Part shown: positions 7,233-15,809 of the stretch, one piece after another
How the letters are laid out: each line of letters opens with the position of its first letter
Numbering within the stretch: the first letter of the stretch is position 1
NCBI RefSeq assembly: GCF_000421965.1
Contig: NZ_ATAY01000098.1
Coordinates: 176,221 to 240,220 of the forward strand
DNA: 64,000 nucleotides
Source: Ruminiclostridium papyrosolvens C7
GTDB taxonomy: Bacteria > Bacillota > Clostridia > Acetivibrionales > DSM-1351
Direction: 5' to 3'
Made by a program: the position numbers and the translations under genes
Notes under the pieces: generated by a model
Databases searched by the model: none
Seen by the model: only the letters and a program-made list of their open reading frames with translations
Told to the model about the DNA's origin: nothing

Positions 7233-8282
7233 ACTACAATATTTTTTTATTGCTTCCAACCTTTTAGCTCTTTGCGCTTTTGTTCTAGTACCGTAATCCA
7301 TACTCTTCTTATAATCTAAAATATTTTTGTCTTTGGTGTTTCCGGATCTTAAACCTTCAAACATTTTAACAAGTTTGGCTCTAACCTTCTCAGGGCCGAT
7401 GCTATTTTTAACACAATAGTCAGCAAAAGCCCATAATCCGTAAAGATGACTACTCCGTCCGATTTTATATTTTTTAAAATCTAATTTTAAACTTTCAATA
7501 AATTTAGTATTTAAAATAAACCTGTTTTTAATCTCTGAAATATCAATATCATCAAAATTATCATTCCACTTTTTATACAGATCATCTATATCTTTAGGTT
7601 CAGCCGAATTTACTTTCCCATCCTCTAGCAAAACAAATAATATCTCTGATATGAATTCGTGATCAGCCATTCTATTTACCCTAAGATTACTTAATCTTGT
7701 TTTCCAAAAAGGTATTTCTGCTAATTCAATAATTATTTTATACAAATCAGAATGATAGAATTGTGCTTTTCTAAGTTCTTGCGGTGTAAGTACTTCACCA
7801 TTTCTATTTAGCCTGTCGAAGATATTATCAATTGTTTCGCCCGAATCGGTATCTATATATTCAATTGTTAATTGATATTTCCAAAAATGTCGTATATAAG
7901 CTGATAGGGCATCGTCTTTTTTTATTTCTGAAAAAAGTAATCCGTTTAGTCTGTCATCTCCAAAAATATCATCTCCAAAGAAATCAGGTACTGGAACCTT
8001 ATCTTCAATAAAATCTATTATAGATGTTAGTCGTTGTTTCCCATCAATAACATCATATCTAGATGTACCATCCTTTAATATAATCTGATGCAGAAATATT
8101 GGAGGTAAGGGGAAATTTTTTAAAATCGAATCAATTAAGAACGACTTTAGTTCTAAGCTCCACACATCTCCTCTTCTTTGATATGGTGGACTTAAATTAT
8201 ACTTACTAGGTGTTAATTTATAACCTTGATAAAACTCCGATAATGAAATATTATTCGATGATCTTGGCAAAAAATTTTCCAT
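7224..8282 (-). CDS. DUF262 (GmrSD N-terminal-like) protein, 352 aa
   Basis: The N-terminal DUF262/ParB-like fold is clear: PPYQRRGDVWSLELKSFLID near residues 31-50, FPLPPIFLHQ, and DVIDGKQRLTSIIDFIED near 72-90. These are the motifs of the nucleotide-binding/nuclease half of GmrSD-type type IV restriction enzymes. The protein has no obvious C-terminal DUF1524 HNH nuclease, so it is a single-domain relative. The start at 8282 uses AGGAGTG upstream. It begins 5 bases after the stop of the SIR2-like gene, so the two are co-transcribed. Stand-alone DUF262 proteins occur in defence islands; the partner here suggests a two-gene system. Confidence 0.85.
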   Translation of the reverse strand: MENFLPRSSNNISLSEFYQGYKLTPSKYNLSPPYQRRGDVWSLELKSFLIDSILKNFPLPPIFLHQIILKDGTSRYDVIDGKQRLTSIIDFIEDKVPVPDFFGDDIFGDDRLNGLLFSEIKKDDALSAYIRHFWKYQLTIEYIDTDSGETIDNIFDRLNRNGEVLTPQELRKAQFYHSDLYKIIIELAEIPFWKTRLSNLRVNRMADHEFISEILFVLLEDGKVNSAEPKDIDDLYKKWNDNFDDIDISEIKNRFILNTKFIESLKLDFKKYKIGRSSHLYGLWAFADYCVKNSIGPEKVRAKLVKMFEGLRSGNTKDKNILDYKKSMDYGTRTKAQRAKRLEAIKKYCSLE

Positions 8283-8287
8283 AGTTT

Positions 8288-9334
8288 TCACACTCCTAAA
8301 ATATCTGTATCCGTATAACATTGATAATTATTAAATAAGCTAGTTAAAACCGCATTTAATGTCTTTGGTGGTTTTGGGTTAATAAGCTTAATATTAACAT
8401 TTGGGTCAAAGGATGTCAGCAACTCATCTATCTCAGATCTATCAACATGCCAATAAGATACTCCACAGAGTATGACATCGTCATTATCTTTTAATGTTTT
8501 TGCTATTTTGACGGCTTCTTTTCTAAGTTTTACAGACCATTCATTATAAATTCGCCCCGAATCTCCTGCAGGAGGTATTATTGAATTAGTTAATGTAGGC
8601 CTAGTTAAATCTTCATATCTTACACCTAGTTCATTTAAAGAAGGGCCAGATATCTCTTTGTTATAAATATTAATATCACCACTAAATATTCGTTTATCAT
8701 AAAAACTTATTGATCCATGCGGCTTAATAATCTTTACTGAGCTATTTCGATTTACATCAATCTTTACAATATCAAAAGTGATCTCTAAATACTTCAACAT
8801 ACGTTCAAGCCATATATCATAATTATATGTTACTATGAATATTTTATCATATTCCCCACTTCCACTTTTAAACTTTGCAAAAAATTTTAGCCACTTCCAT
8901 TTTAAAAAGTCACTGTTATTTATAATTGAACCAAAATCCATAATTTTATCATAATTAATAAATAGGTATTTTAAATAATGAGATAATTCTAAATATGCAT
9001 TTATGTACACATTCCCAGTAGGCTTAGTGTTTCTATTATAAATATCTTGTCTGCTACTTGGATTTTTAAATATTGCACTTTCAGTGGCATTCGCACATGT
9101 AACAATTTCTTCAATTATCTCTAAAGATTCCTCCTTAGAAATATTAGGATGTGCTCCTAAATTCCATAAAAAAGGAGAGTATTTATAAGATAGAAATCCC
9201 TTTTCCCCATTTTCAGGCCAAGGAACTCTGGCTCCGTTACTAAAAAGGTTCATTACATCTATATCTTTAATTCCAATTTGAGAAATTAAATCAATAGAAA
9301 ATCCATTTCCCAGTATCAAGAATAACTTTTTTAT
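8288..9334 (-). CDS. SIR2-like (NAD-binding) defence protein, apparent AUA start
   Basis: SIR2-like motifs are in order: LFLILGNGFSID near residues 4-15 (nucleotide-binding loop), FIVTYNYDIWLERML near 163-177, IIKPHGSISFYD near 199-210, and DVILCGVSYWHVDRSEID near 284-301. Such domains in defence proteins often act as NAD-depleting enzymes that trigger abortive infection. The best ribosome-binding site, GAGGTGG (9346-9340), is 5 bases before an ATA codon (9334). No ATG lies nearby; an upstream GTG at 9427 and ATG at 9397 lack a Shine-Dalgarno sequence. The gene is followed at once by the DUF262 gene. The family is confident from motifs; NADase activity and the start codon are inferred. Confidence 0.8.
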   Translation of the reverse strand: MKKLFLILGNGFSIDLISQIGIKDIDVMNLFSNGARVPWPENGEKGFLSYKYSPFLWNLGAHPNISKEESLEIIEEIVTCANATESAIFKNPSSRQDIYNRNTKPTGNVYINAYLELSHYLKYLFINYDKIMDFGSIINNSDFLKWKWLKFFAKFKSGSGEYDKIFIVTYNYDIWLERMLKYLEITFDIVKIDVNRNSSVKIIKPHGSISFYDKRIFSGDINIYNKEISGPSLNELGVRYEDLTRPTLTNSIIPPAGDSGRIYNEWSVKLRKEAVKIAKTLKDNDDVILCGVSYWHVDRSEIDELLTSFDPNVNIKLINPKPPKTLNAVLTSLFNNYQCYTDTDILGV

Positions 9335-9579
9335 TTTTACCACCTCAAAATTACCTATATAGGTACTAAAATAAATAGCTTTAAATAACCTTATCATAAA
9401 TGAAAAAATTGTGCAATTAATTGTCACAATTTACTCATAATTACATAGTTAGATAACATTTGTTTAATTACAATTATGCTAAATTAAATAATATAATTTT
9501 TTTCTCTTTAATAAGTAAAAAAAATAATGTAGAATATTCAAGTGTAAGAATACAAAAGATATATTTAAGGAGTAACTAA

Positions 9580-11061
9580 ATGGGAACCACGATAGAGCTT
9601 TTCTCTGGTCCTGGAGGTCTTGGACTTGGATTTCATATGGCAGGATTTAAAACACTTGCTGCTTTTGAATATGAAGACGATTGCATTAATACATATAAGG
9701 CAAACTTTCCTGAAACATATGTTGAAAAAAAGGACTTAAAAAGTTTCTCCGAAACTGATATAGAAAGCTTGAAGGAATTTATCAGAAATAATGGTAGTCC
9801 TCTAATTGACGTTGTCATGGGTGGCCCTCCTTGTAGGAGTTTTTCAACTTCAAATTCCAAGAGGGAGCATGGTGACCATAGGGACTACTTGTATAAATCC
9901 TTGGTTTATGTTGCAAGCCAACTTAATGCCAAATATTTCATTATGGAGAATGTTGAGGATATTTTATCTAAGTCTGTTGAAAAGGGAAACAGTAAAAAAG
10001 TTTTCCACCGGTTACTAGAAGACCTACAGATTGCGGGGTTTCATTATATTAACTTTAAAATATTAAAATCTGCGGATTACGGTGTTCCTCAGACAAGGGA
10101 AAGGATTATTATCATTGCAACAAAAGATCCTAACCTTCAGATAACTTATCCAAAACCTACACATTATCCAGACAGGGAACCAAAGTGGATATCCGTCAGT
10201 GAAGCTTTTGAAGACCTTCCAAAGGTAACATCTCCAAGTGATAATGAGCGTGGTGCAAACCAAGAACTATTGCATCATGTTGGTAAAAATTATGTTTGTT
10301 ACCAGTATGCTAGTAATCCAAGGAATGATTATACCCGGTATTGTAGGGGATTTGAAAGCTCTTATGGATATCTGCCTTTTCCATGGACTGCTTACGATCC
10401 TAATCAGCTTTCACTGTTTATTGTACCAGAACATAAGGAAAGGATTATTGAAAGGTATTCTCTTCTGGAAGAAGATGAGAATCAGGGGGATTTGGTAAAA
10501 AGGTTAAAGTCACAGTTATCAGAGGAACAGTTTCAAAATTTGCTTAAAAGGCAGGTAATCCCCAAAAAAATATTTGTTCAAAAAAATAGAAAGTTACCCG
10601 CAAATATTCCTGCCCGGACAGTTACCTCCCATGCCCGAGAAGAGTTGGTACATCCTGACTTTAATAGAAATTTAACAGCACGAGAAGTTGCAAGATTACA
10701 AGGATTCCCTGACTGGTACAAAATAACCGGAGATAACCAAAAACCTTATAAGGGTGATCCGGATAGAGAGATAGGAGCAGGCCGTGACTATTACCAACAG
10801 CTAGGGGATGCAGTTCCACCGTTAATGGCAGCAGCAATAGCTAAAGAAGTAAAGAAAAATATTGAACATTCAGGACACGCCAAGAATGCCGAATTAAGAA
10901 AGCTTCTTGTAAAGTATATATATAGTCATAATATTAAAATTCAAGATGTAATGTCTAAGTTTAAAATTAATAATTTTGAACTTTCCGATATTCTGTCCGG
11001 AATAGTGGAGATACCTACCGAGGTAATTGACAAGATATCATCAAAAATTTATGAAGACTAA
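9580..11061 (+). CDS. DNA (cytosine-5) methyltransferase, type II, 493 aa
   Basis: The C5-methyltransferase motifs are in order: I, ELFSGPGGLGLGF (residues 6-18); IV, GGPPCRSFS with catalytic Cys (near 81-89); VI, MENVED (near 122); VIII, QTRERIIII (near 171); IX, NIPARTVTSHAREE (near 342); X, GDAVPPLMAAAIA (near 409). The variable target region lies between VIII and IX. About 70 residues after motif X (ending VEIPTEVIDKISSKIYED) are extra and look like a small helical DNA-binding tail. The motif IV variant PCRSFS differs from the usual PCQ. It is convergent with a restriction endonuclease gene and should protect host DNA from it. The ribosome-binding site is AAGGAG. Confidence 0.93.
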   Translation: MGTTIELFSGPGGLGLGFHMAGFKTLAAFEYEDDCINTYKANFPETYVEKKDLKSFSETDIESLKEFIRNNGSPLIDVVMGGPPCRSFSTSNSKREHGDHRDYLYKSLVYVASQLNAKYFIMENVEDILSKSVEKGNSKKVFHRLLEDLQIAGFHYINFKILKSADYGVPQTRERIIIIATKDPNLQITYPKPTHYPDREPKWISVSEAFEDLPKVTSPSDNERGANQELLHHVGKNYVCYQYASNPRNDYTRYCRGFESSYGYLPFPWTAYDPNQLSLFIVPEHKERIIERYSLLEEDENQGDLVKRLKSQLSEEQFQNLLKRQVIPKKIFVQKNRKLPANIPARTVTSHAREELVHPDFNRNLTAREVARLQGFPDWYKITGDNQKPYKGDPDREIGAGRDYYQQLGDAVPPLMAAAIAKEVKKNIEHSGHAKNAELRKLLVKYIYSHNIKIQDVMSKFKINNFELSDILSGIVEIPTEVIDKISSKIYED

Positions 11062-11090
11062 AAAAGCTGCTATAAGCAGCTTTTCTTATT
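11061..11090. terminator. bidirectional terminator between methyltransferase and endonuclease
   Basis: AAAAGCTGC (11062-11070) and GCAGCTTTT (11076-11084) form a hairpin that serves both convergent genes. Confidence 0.8.
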
Positions 11091-12023
11091 TTACCGTGGA
11101 CGCCAATTCGCATTGAAGTTACTATTGTTTATATCTGTAACCATTTCTAGAACTTGAAGTGCATGGTTTTTTATAAGTTCCTGGATCCTATCCATACTCC
11201 CAAAATATATACTATCGTCATTCGGCTTGTCCTCATCAATCAAATACACTCCATGCCAGTCTTCCTTAGCAGCTTTGTAATACTGGCCTTTTAGAAAATA
11301 ATCTGGGTCAAGTGCAAGTAATATTGACCATAGGTTATTATCCATAGCTTTCCGACTTGAACTTGTATTTATCTTTACTCTATCCCTTATAGATGTCTTA
11401 CACTGAATTAATCCGAATAATGTCCATTTCCTAGAAAACTGCGTTAAATATAATAAAAATAAATCAAAATTCTTACTCTTTAATATTTCCCCAATATATG
11501 ATCTTTGAGAGTCATTACTTATATGCAGCTCTGCTTCTTCTCCATTCTGCCTTGGTTGACTTCCACCCTTGAACAATTTATTCATCATGCTATCATTAAC
11601 AACAATAATTTCTCCGGAATTGTCACCCAATGTGAGTCCCTGTCTAAAGAAGTTTTCCCATGCTATACCTGATGCACGTTTCCAGCTTTGAGTGGCACTA
11701 TCAAATATCGACAGTAATTCATCATCTGTCAGCAATTCAAAGGCTTTATCTTCATCTATATTTTTGGCCTGTAAAATGGTTTTTATTGTTTCTCTCTTGT
11801 TATCTATATATGAATTTATATGTGCCTTTTGAACCATTCTCCAGACATGCCCCGGATTTTCTCCCGGAAACTTTGAGACCAAGCTGCTAAAAACCTCATG
11901 AATTGTATCTGTTCGAAGACTTGCAATTTTTTTATCTGTAACTGTACCACTTATATTGCATGTTTTTTCAGATAAAATTTTAGCATATTCGTTATTAGCA
12001 TCATCTATTGATATATTTGGCAT
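11091..12023 (-). CDS. putative type II restriction endonuclease (BsaWI-like), 310 aa
   Basis: The position beside a C5 methyltransferase and the motifs suggest a PD-(D/E)XK nuclease. There is SGIAWENFFRQGLTLGDNSG near residues 113-132, with a Glu in an active-site-like helix, and FGLIQCKTSIRDRVKINTSS near 200-219, where QxK with SIRDR resembles the catalytic lysine segment of BsaWI-type enzymes. The family name is from memory of such motifs and is tentative. The ribosome-binding site TAGGAG precedes the ATG. It converges with the methyltransferase through a shared terminator, and no controller gene is visible. If the BsaWI likeness holds, a CCGG-centred target would be expected. Confidence 0.7.
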   Translation of the reverse strand: MPNISIDDANNEYAKILSEKTCNISGTVTDKKIASLRTDTIHEVFSSLVSKFPGENPGHVWRMVQKAHINSYIDNKRETIKTILQAKNIDEDKAFELLTDDELLSIFDSATQSWKRASGIAWENFFRQGLTLGDNSGEIIVVNDSMMNKLFKGGSQPRQNGEEAELHISNDSQRSYIGEILKSKNFDLFLLYLTQFSRKWTLFGLIQCKTSIRDRVKINTSSSRKAMDNNLWSILLALDPDYFLKGQYYKAAKEDWHGVYLIDEDKPNDDSIYFGSMDRIQELIKNHALQVLEMVTDINNSNFNANWRPR

Positions 12024-12136
12024 AAGTTTCTCCTAAATCTCTTATCATGGATTATATAATCTTATACACCAAATTGTACCAAAGTAAGCTAAATTGTGCA
12101 ATATAATGACACATCGTATAAATTTTTTACTACATG

Positions 12137-13060
12137 CTACTGCTTTTTTAATAGCGGTATAAGTGTAGCCGTTGCAATTCCAACAAAAACACTTGCTGTA
12201 ACCTCACTAATAGAAGCCTTACACATGAGTAAATATAAACAGAAAATCAAAATTGGGATTATAATTAAATTGAGGTTATTTTCTAATTTAAAAAATCTCT
12301 TAATTTTTAATTTTATCGACTTTTTCTCATCTTTATCCTCTTCAACAATTGGAATAGTATTTAAGTCATTAATGCATTCAGCAAATAAATCAATACTATA
12401 TTTATGTGGATTGGTAATCTTATTAATATTTTCATAATTGGGTATTAAATTATAAGTAATCTTCAAAAGATTTTTAATTACTATTGAGATTTCTGAAAGA
12501 TACAGTCCTTTTCTAAGATTTGGTAATACTCTCTTGTTCAAGCTAATATAGAAATCCCTAAGATATTGTTCTTCTACAGAAATATTAAATAAGTTAATCT
12601 TCCGGTAGAATTTTAAAGAATCATATATAAGCCAGTTAAAATGCATACCTATTTGATTAAGTTCTTTTATAATTTTTTTACGTTCATCTTCTACTTTGCA
12701 TTCATTTGAACATACCTCTAACCGATTTCTTAAAAGATATAATATGTAAAATTGCTTATTATATGTATCGAGATTATTGAATGCTCTGTTATAAGTCTTT
12801 ATATAGGCATGTGCTATAAAGATAAAACTTAAGCAATACAAAAGGTAAAAATAAATTTGTGATATTTTAAATACACTTAAGGCATTTATCATGGAAATAA
12901 TAAATGGTAAAGGGGTTAACAGAATAAGAATCCACAAATTTTTATTTATATTTACTATTCTTCTCTCAAACTTGTTTTTATGAATTTTTTTGAAAAAAAT
13001 ATTCATTTGCTCAGGTGTAACTTCACAATTTCTATTCTTTTCTTCAATACCATTATTCAA
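12137..13060 (-). CDS. membrane protein of unknown function in the defence island (307 aa)
   Basis: The start is a TTG at 13060, with GGAGGTG 5 bases upstream; a longer ATG reading has no ribosome-binding site. Two adjacent membrane spans (LWILILLTPLPFIISMI, then FYLLYCLSFIFIAHAYI) are followed by a cytoplasmic helical region of about 160 residues. A C-terminal pair (NLIIIPILIFCLYLLM, then VTASVFVGIATATLIPLL) precedes a KKQ end. I do not recognise a family. It lies between the restriction enzyme and the integration genes on the same strand as the endonuclease. It could be the effector or sensor of a membrane-acting defence system, but nothing in the sequence proves this. Confidence 0.65.
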   Translation of the reverse strand: MNNGIEEKNRNCEVTPEQMNIFFKKIHKNKFERRIVNINKNLWILILLTPLPFIISMINALSVFKISQIYFYLLYCLSFIFIAHAYIKTYNRAFNNLDTYNKQFYILYLLRNRLEVCSNECKVEDERKKIIKELNQIGMHFNWLIYDSLKFYRKINLFNISVEEQYLRDFYISLNKRVLPNLRKGLYLSEISIVIKNLLKITYNLIPNYENINKITNPHKYSIDLFAECINDLNTIPIVEEDKDEKKSIKLKIKRFFKLENNLNLIIIPILIFCLYLLMCKASISEVTASVFVGIATATLIPLLKKQ

Positions 13061-13208
13061 AAAATCACCTCCACAATTATACATTGATAATATCAAATTT
13101 GCCCCAAAGGTTCAATAACATAACACATTCAACTAATTTTTGCCTTTTATAATTCTCATACACATGCTATAATAGAACGTATGTTCGACAAATTATTCGA
13201 GGTACCAT

Positions 13209-13715
13209 ATGATATCAACAGACAAACTAGAATTAATATGTAGAAAATGTCACATTATCAAGGAGTTTGCCCCCTTACCCGAATCAATACTAGGCTACTA
13301 TTATTGTGACGGGAACTACTATGTTATTTTGATTAACGAGAGTATTAGGGATGATGAGAAGCTTTACCGCTGTGTTCTTGCGGAAGAGATAGGACACTAC
13401 AGGACCACTATCGGTGATATAACCCCACGTAAATACATGTGCTACAGGGACAGGCTCACAGTGGACAAAATGGAACATTTGGCCTTACGGTGGGCAACCG
13501 ATTTCATGGTACCTACAGGTATGCTAATTGATTCGCTTAGAGAATGGCTACAGCCGACACTTGATGGTCTGGTGGAATACTTTCAGGTAACTAACGAATT
13601 TATGCTGCATAAGCTGGAATTTATGTCAAAGCAGAATTGTCTCTGGGACATAGACGGTAAAAGAAGTTTGTACCTTGCCAACTTTCCGTCAGTACATATT
13701 TATGAAAGAATATAA
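13209..13715 (+). CDS. ImmA/IrrE-like metallopeptidase-family protein (168 aa)
   Basis: Residues around 55-65 read RCVLAEEIGHYRTT, which aligns with the HExxH zinc helix of ImmA/IrrE proteases. Further on, MEHLALRWATDFMVP matches the family's third-ligand helix. The first metal His is Glu here (EEIGH), a variant also met in other phage-encoded members. ImmA proteins cleave CI/ImmR-type repressors that lack their own protease domain, which fits the short repressors at 3937 and 4761. The gene starts 9 bases after GAGGT and ends 16 bases before the recombinase start, so the two are one unit. Confidence 0.8.
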   Translation: MISTDKLELICRKCHIIKEFAPLPESILGYYYCDGNYYVILINESIRDDEKLYRCVLAEEIGHYRTTIGDITPRKYMCYRDRLTVDKMEHLALRWATDFMVPTGMLIDSLREWLQPTLDGLVEYFQVTNEFMLHKLEFMSKQNCLWDIDGKRSLYLANFPSVHIYERI

Positions 13716-13731
13716 CATGGAGGTGTATGTC

Positions 13732-15279
13732 ATGATAGCTGCTATATATGCAAGATATTCAAGCGACAACCAGAGAGAGGAATCTATTGATGCTCAGGTA
13801 AGGGCGATTAATGAATATGCCCAGAGAAACGGTTATAGCATAGTCAAAATATATTCGGACGAGGCACGATCCGCCACAACAGACAACAGGCCACAGTTTT
13901 TGCAGATGATGAAAGACAGTGCATTAGGTCTGTTCAACGCTGTTATAGTCCACAAGCTGGACAGGTTTAGCCGTGACAGGTACGATTCTGCCTTCTACAA
14001 AAGACAGCTTAAAAAGAACGGTGTGAAGCTTATATCTGTTCTGGAAAATCTGGATGACAGCCCGGAGAGTATCATTCTTGAATCGGTACTGGAAGGCATG
14101 GCCGAGTACTACAGTGCAAACCTTGCCCGTGAGGTTATGAAAGGCATGAAGGAAACTGCTCTACAGTGCAGGCACAACGGAGGTACTCCGCCCCTTGGTT
14201 ACGATGTGCTTCCTGACAAAAGCTATTCTATAAATGAATCTGAAGCACGGATTGTGAGAACCATATTTGAAATGTACGCATCCGGCCACAGCTACAGCGA
14301 GATAATTGACACCATGAACCGTGAGGGTTACAAGAGCAAGTCCGGGCGATCCTTCGGCAAGAACAGCCTCCACGATATACTGAGAAATGAGAAATATACC
14401 GGTACATATATTTTCAACCGTACTGTTAGCAAAGCCGGAGGCAAGCGTAATAACCACAGTTCAAAGTCGGATATAGATATAATCCGGGTGGAAAACGGAA
14501 TGCCTGCTATTATATCAAAGGAATTATGGAATGAGGTGAGCAAAAAGATGAACGGAAATAAACGTGCCAGGGCCGCCAACTCTGCAAAGGAAAACTACCT
14601 TCTGAGTGGTCTGGTTTTTTGCGGTGTATGCGGTGGATCCTTTGCAGGAAACCGTAAATTTTCGGGACGTAATAAAAACCTGTATGTAACATATGAGTGT
14701 ACCACCAGAAAACGTAAACGTACCTGCTGCATGAAGTCCATTGAAAAGAATTTTATCGAAAATCTGGTTATTGACCAGCTATTAACTGATATTTTTGCTC
14801 CCGATGCCATAGAAAGAATTGCAGACAGGATTGCTGAGTATGCGAAAACCAGAACATCTGAGATTTCAAAAAACATTAGGGAATATGAAAATGAATTAGC
14901 AGGAATTCAGACACAAATAAGCAATACTGTAAATGCAATTGCCAACGGAATGTTCCACCCTTCCATGAAGCAGAAAATGGACGAATTGGAGGCAAGAAAA
15001 TCAGCTTTGGTAATCAGGATCGAGGAAGCAAAACGGCAGGCGGAAATAAATTCTCCCTCAAGAGATTTCATCCGCTCCTATCTGGAACAGGATTCCGATA
15101 TAAAAAACAAAAGCCCGGAAGATCAGAAACGGATCATCCAGACTTATGTCGTTAAAATTATTGTCTACAATGATAGGATTGACACCTATACAATTGTGGA
15201 CTTTGATGGTGGAGGCGAGGGGAGTCGAACCCCTGTCCGAAACCATATCCTCAAGAACTTCTACGGGTGTAGCCTATGA
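13732..15279 (+). CDS. large serine recombinase (integrase), C-terminus read through ssrA
   Basis: The resolvase catalytic domain (AAIYARYSSDNQREESIDAQ with the nucleophilic Ser at residue 10 or 11, then HKLDRFSRDRYD) is followed by the recombinase domain (EARIVRTIFEMYASGHSYSE, then LRNEKYTG), a zinc ribbon (CGVCGGSF near 297 and CTTRKRKRTC near 323) and a coiled coil (about 375-440). The start at 13732 has GGAGGTG 7 bases upstream. The last 24 codons (GGGEGSRTPV... to the stop at 15279) lie on the antisense strand of the tmRNA gene, so the gene's end is supplied by the attachment-site junction. It should catalyse integration and excision at ssrA. Confidence 0.93.
   Translation: MIAAIYARYSSDNQREESIDAQVRAINEYAQRNGYSIVKIYSDEARSATTDNRPQFLQMMKDSALGLFNAVIVHKLDRFSRDRYDSAFYKRQLKKNGVKLISVLENLDDSPESIILESVLEGMAEYYSANLAREVMKGMKETALQCRHNGGTPPLGYDVLPDKSYSINESEARIVRTIFEMYASGHSYSEIIDTMNREGYKSKSGRSFGKNSLHDILRNEKYTGTYIFNRTVSKAGGKRNNHSSKSDIDIIRVENGMPAIISKELWNEVSKKMNGNKRARAANSAKENYLLSGLVFCGVCGGSFAGNRKFSGRNKNLYVTYECTTRKRKRTCCMKSIEKNFIENLVIDQLLTDIFAPDAIERIADRIAEYAKTRTSEISKNIREYENELAGIQTQISNTVNAIANGMFHPSMKQKMDELEARKSALVIRIEEAKRQAEINSPSRDFIRSYLEQDSDIKNKSPEDQKRIIQTYVVKIIVYNDRIDTYTIVDFDGGGEGSRTPVRNHILKNFYGCSL
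15207..15279. other. probable attachment junction at the ssrA 3' end
   Basis: The 3' end of the tmRNA gene, including the T-arm and the encoded CCA end, overlaps the 3' end of the element's recombinase gene. Integrative elements commonly use this part of ssrA and rebuild an intact gene. The exact crossover point cannot be set because the other junction is outside the window or not recognisable. Confidence 0.6.
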
Positions 15280-15626
15280 TTTGTGCAAAATCACGTTTCC
15301 CTTGCGGGACGATGATCTTGCGCTTCCCTAGGTTGTTCCCCCACAGGCAAGGTATCAACTTCGGTAGCCTTTAAATTCCGACTCGGCTCAAGGCTACTAC
15401 CGAATCAGTGCTAGCATTTAACCTTCCTATGCAAAAGGGCTGACTTGTCGACGCCAGTGCCCCCAGGTGCAGCAACCTGGGACTGACGGGCTGCCATTAG
15501 GCAGCAGCTAAAGCGAAATTATCGTTTTTAGCGTTTAATTTTAAGTTCTCGTTTTTTAAGAGGCCCACGAGAATCCTCTACCCGCTTATCAAGTCTCAAC
15601 AATCCCGTCGAAACCATTACGCCCCC
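15207..15626 (-). ncRNA. ssrA: transfer-messenger RNA (tmRNA)
   Basis: The 5' GGGGGCG (15626-15620) pairs with CGCCTCC before the encoded ACCA end (15207), and the T-arm GGTTCGACTCC lies next to it. The tag reading frame starts at a GCT resume codon and gives AKNDNFALAAA followed by TAA, the expected degradation tag shape. The RNA is about 420 bases. It rescues stalled ribosomes with SmpB, whose gene lies directly upstream on the same strand, and tagged proteins are degraded by ClpXP, also encoded in this window. Confidence 0.97.
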
Positions 15627-15637
15627 ATGTATAAAAT

Positions 15638-15643
15638 ATTATA
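15638..15643 (-). promoter_or_regulatory. likely -10 element of ssrA
   Basis: TATAAT on the minus strand, 11 bases before the mature tmRNA 5' end. The primary transcript would start slightly upstream and be trimmed by RNase P. No strong -35 sequence is seen. Confidence 0.4.
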
Positions 15644-15809
15644 GAATCAAAAAATATTGACCTATAAATAAATTGTAACAGATTAATCTAACAAATTAAA
15701 GGCGAACAAATAAGCTTTTAAACAATATTAAATTATCAATAATCAGACTATTATGATATCATCTGATATGCAGAACTACAACAACTGATTTATGGAAAAT
15801 TCACATATA

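Noticed and set aside
15146..15331. Plus-strand frame giving ...GVEPLSETISSRTSTG
   Set aside because: It is the antisense of the tmRNA 3' end; peptides of this kind are common artefacts of tRNA-like sequences.
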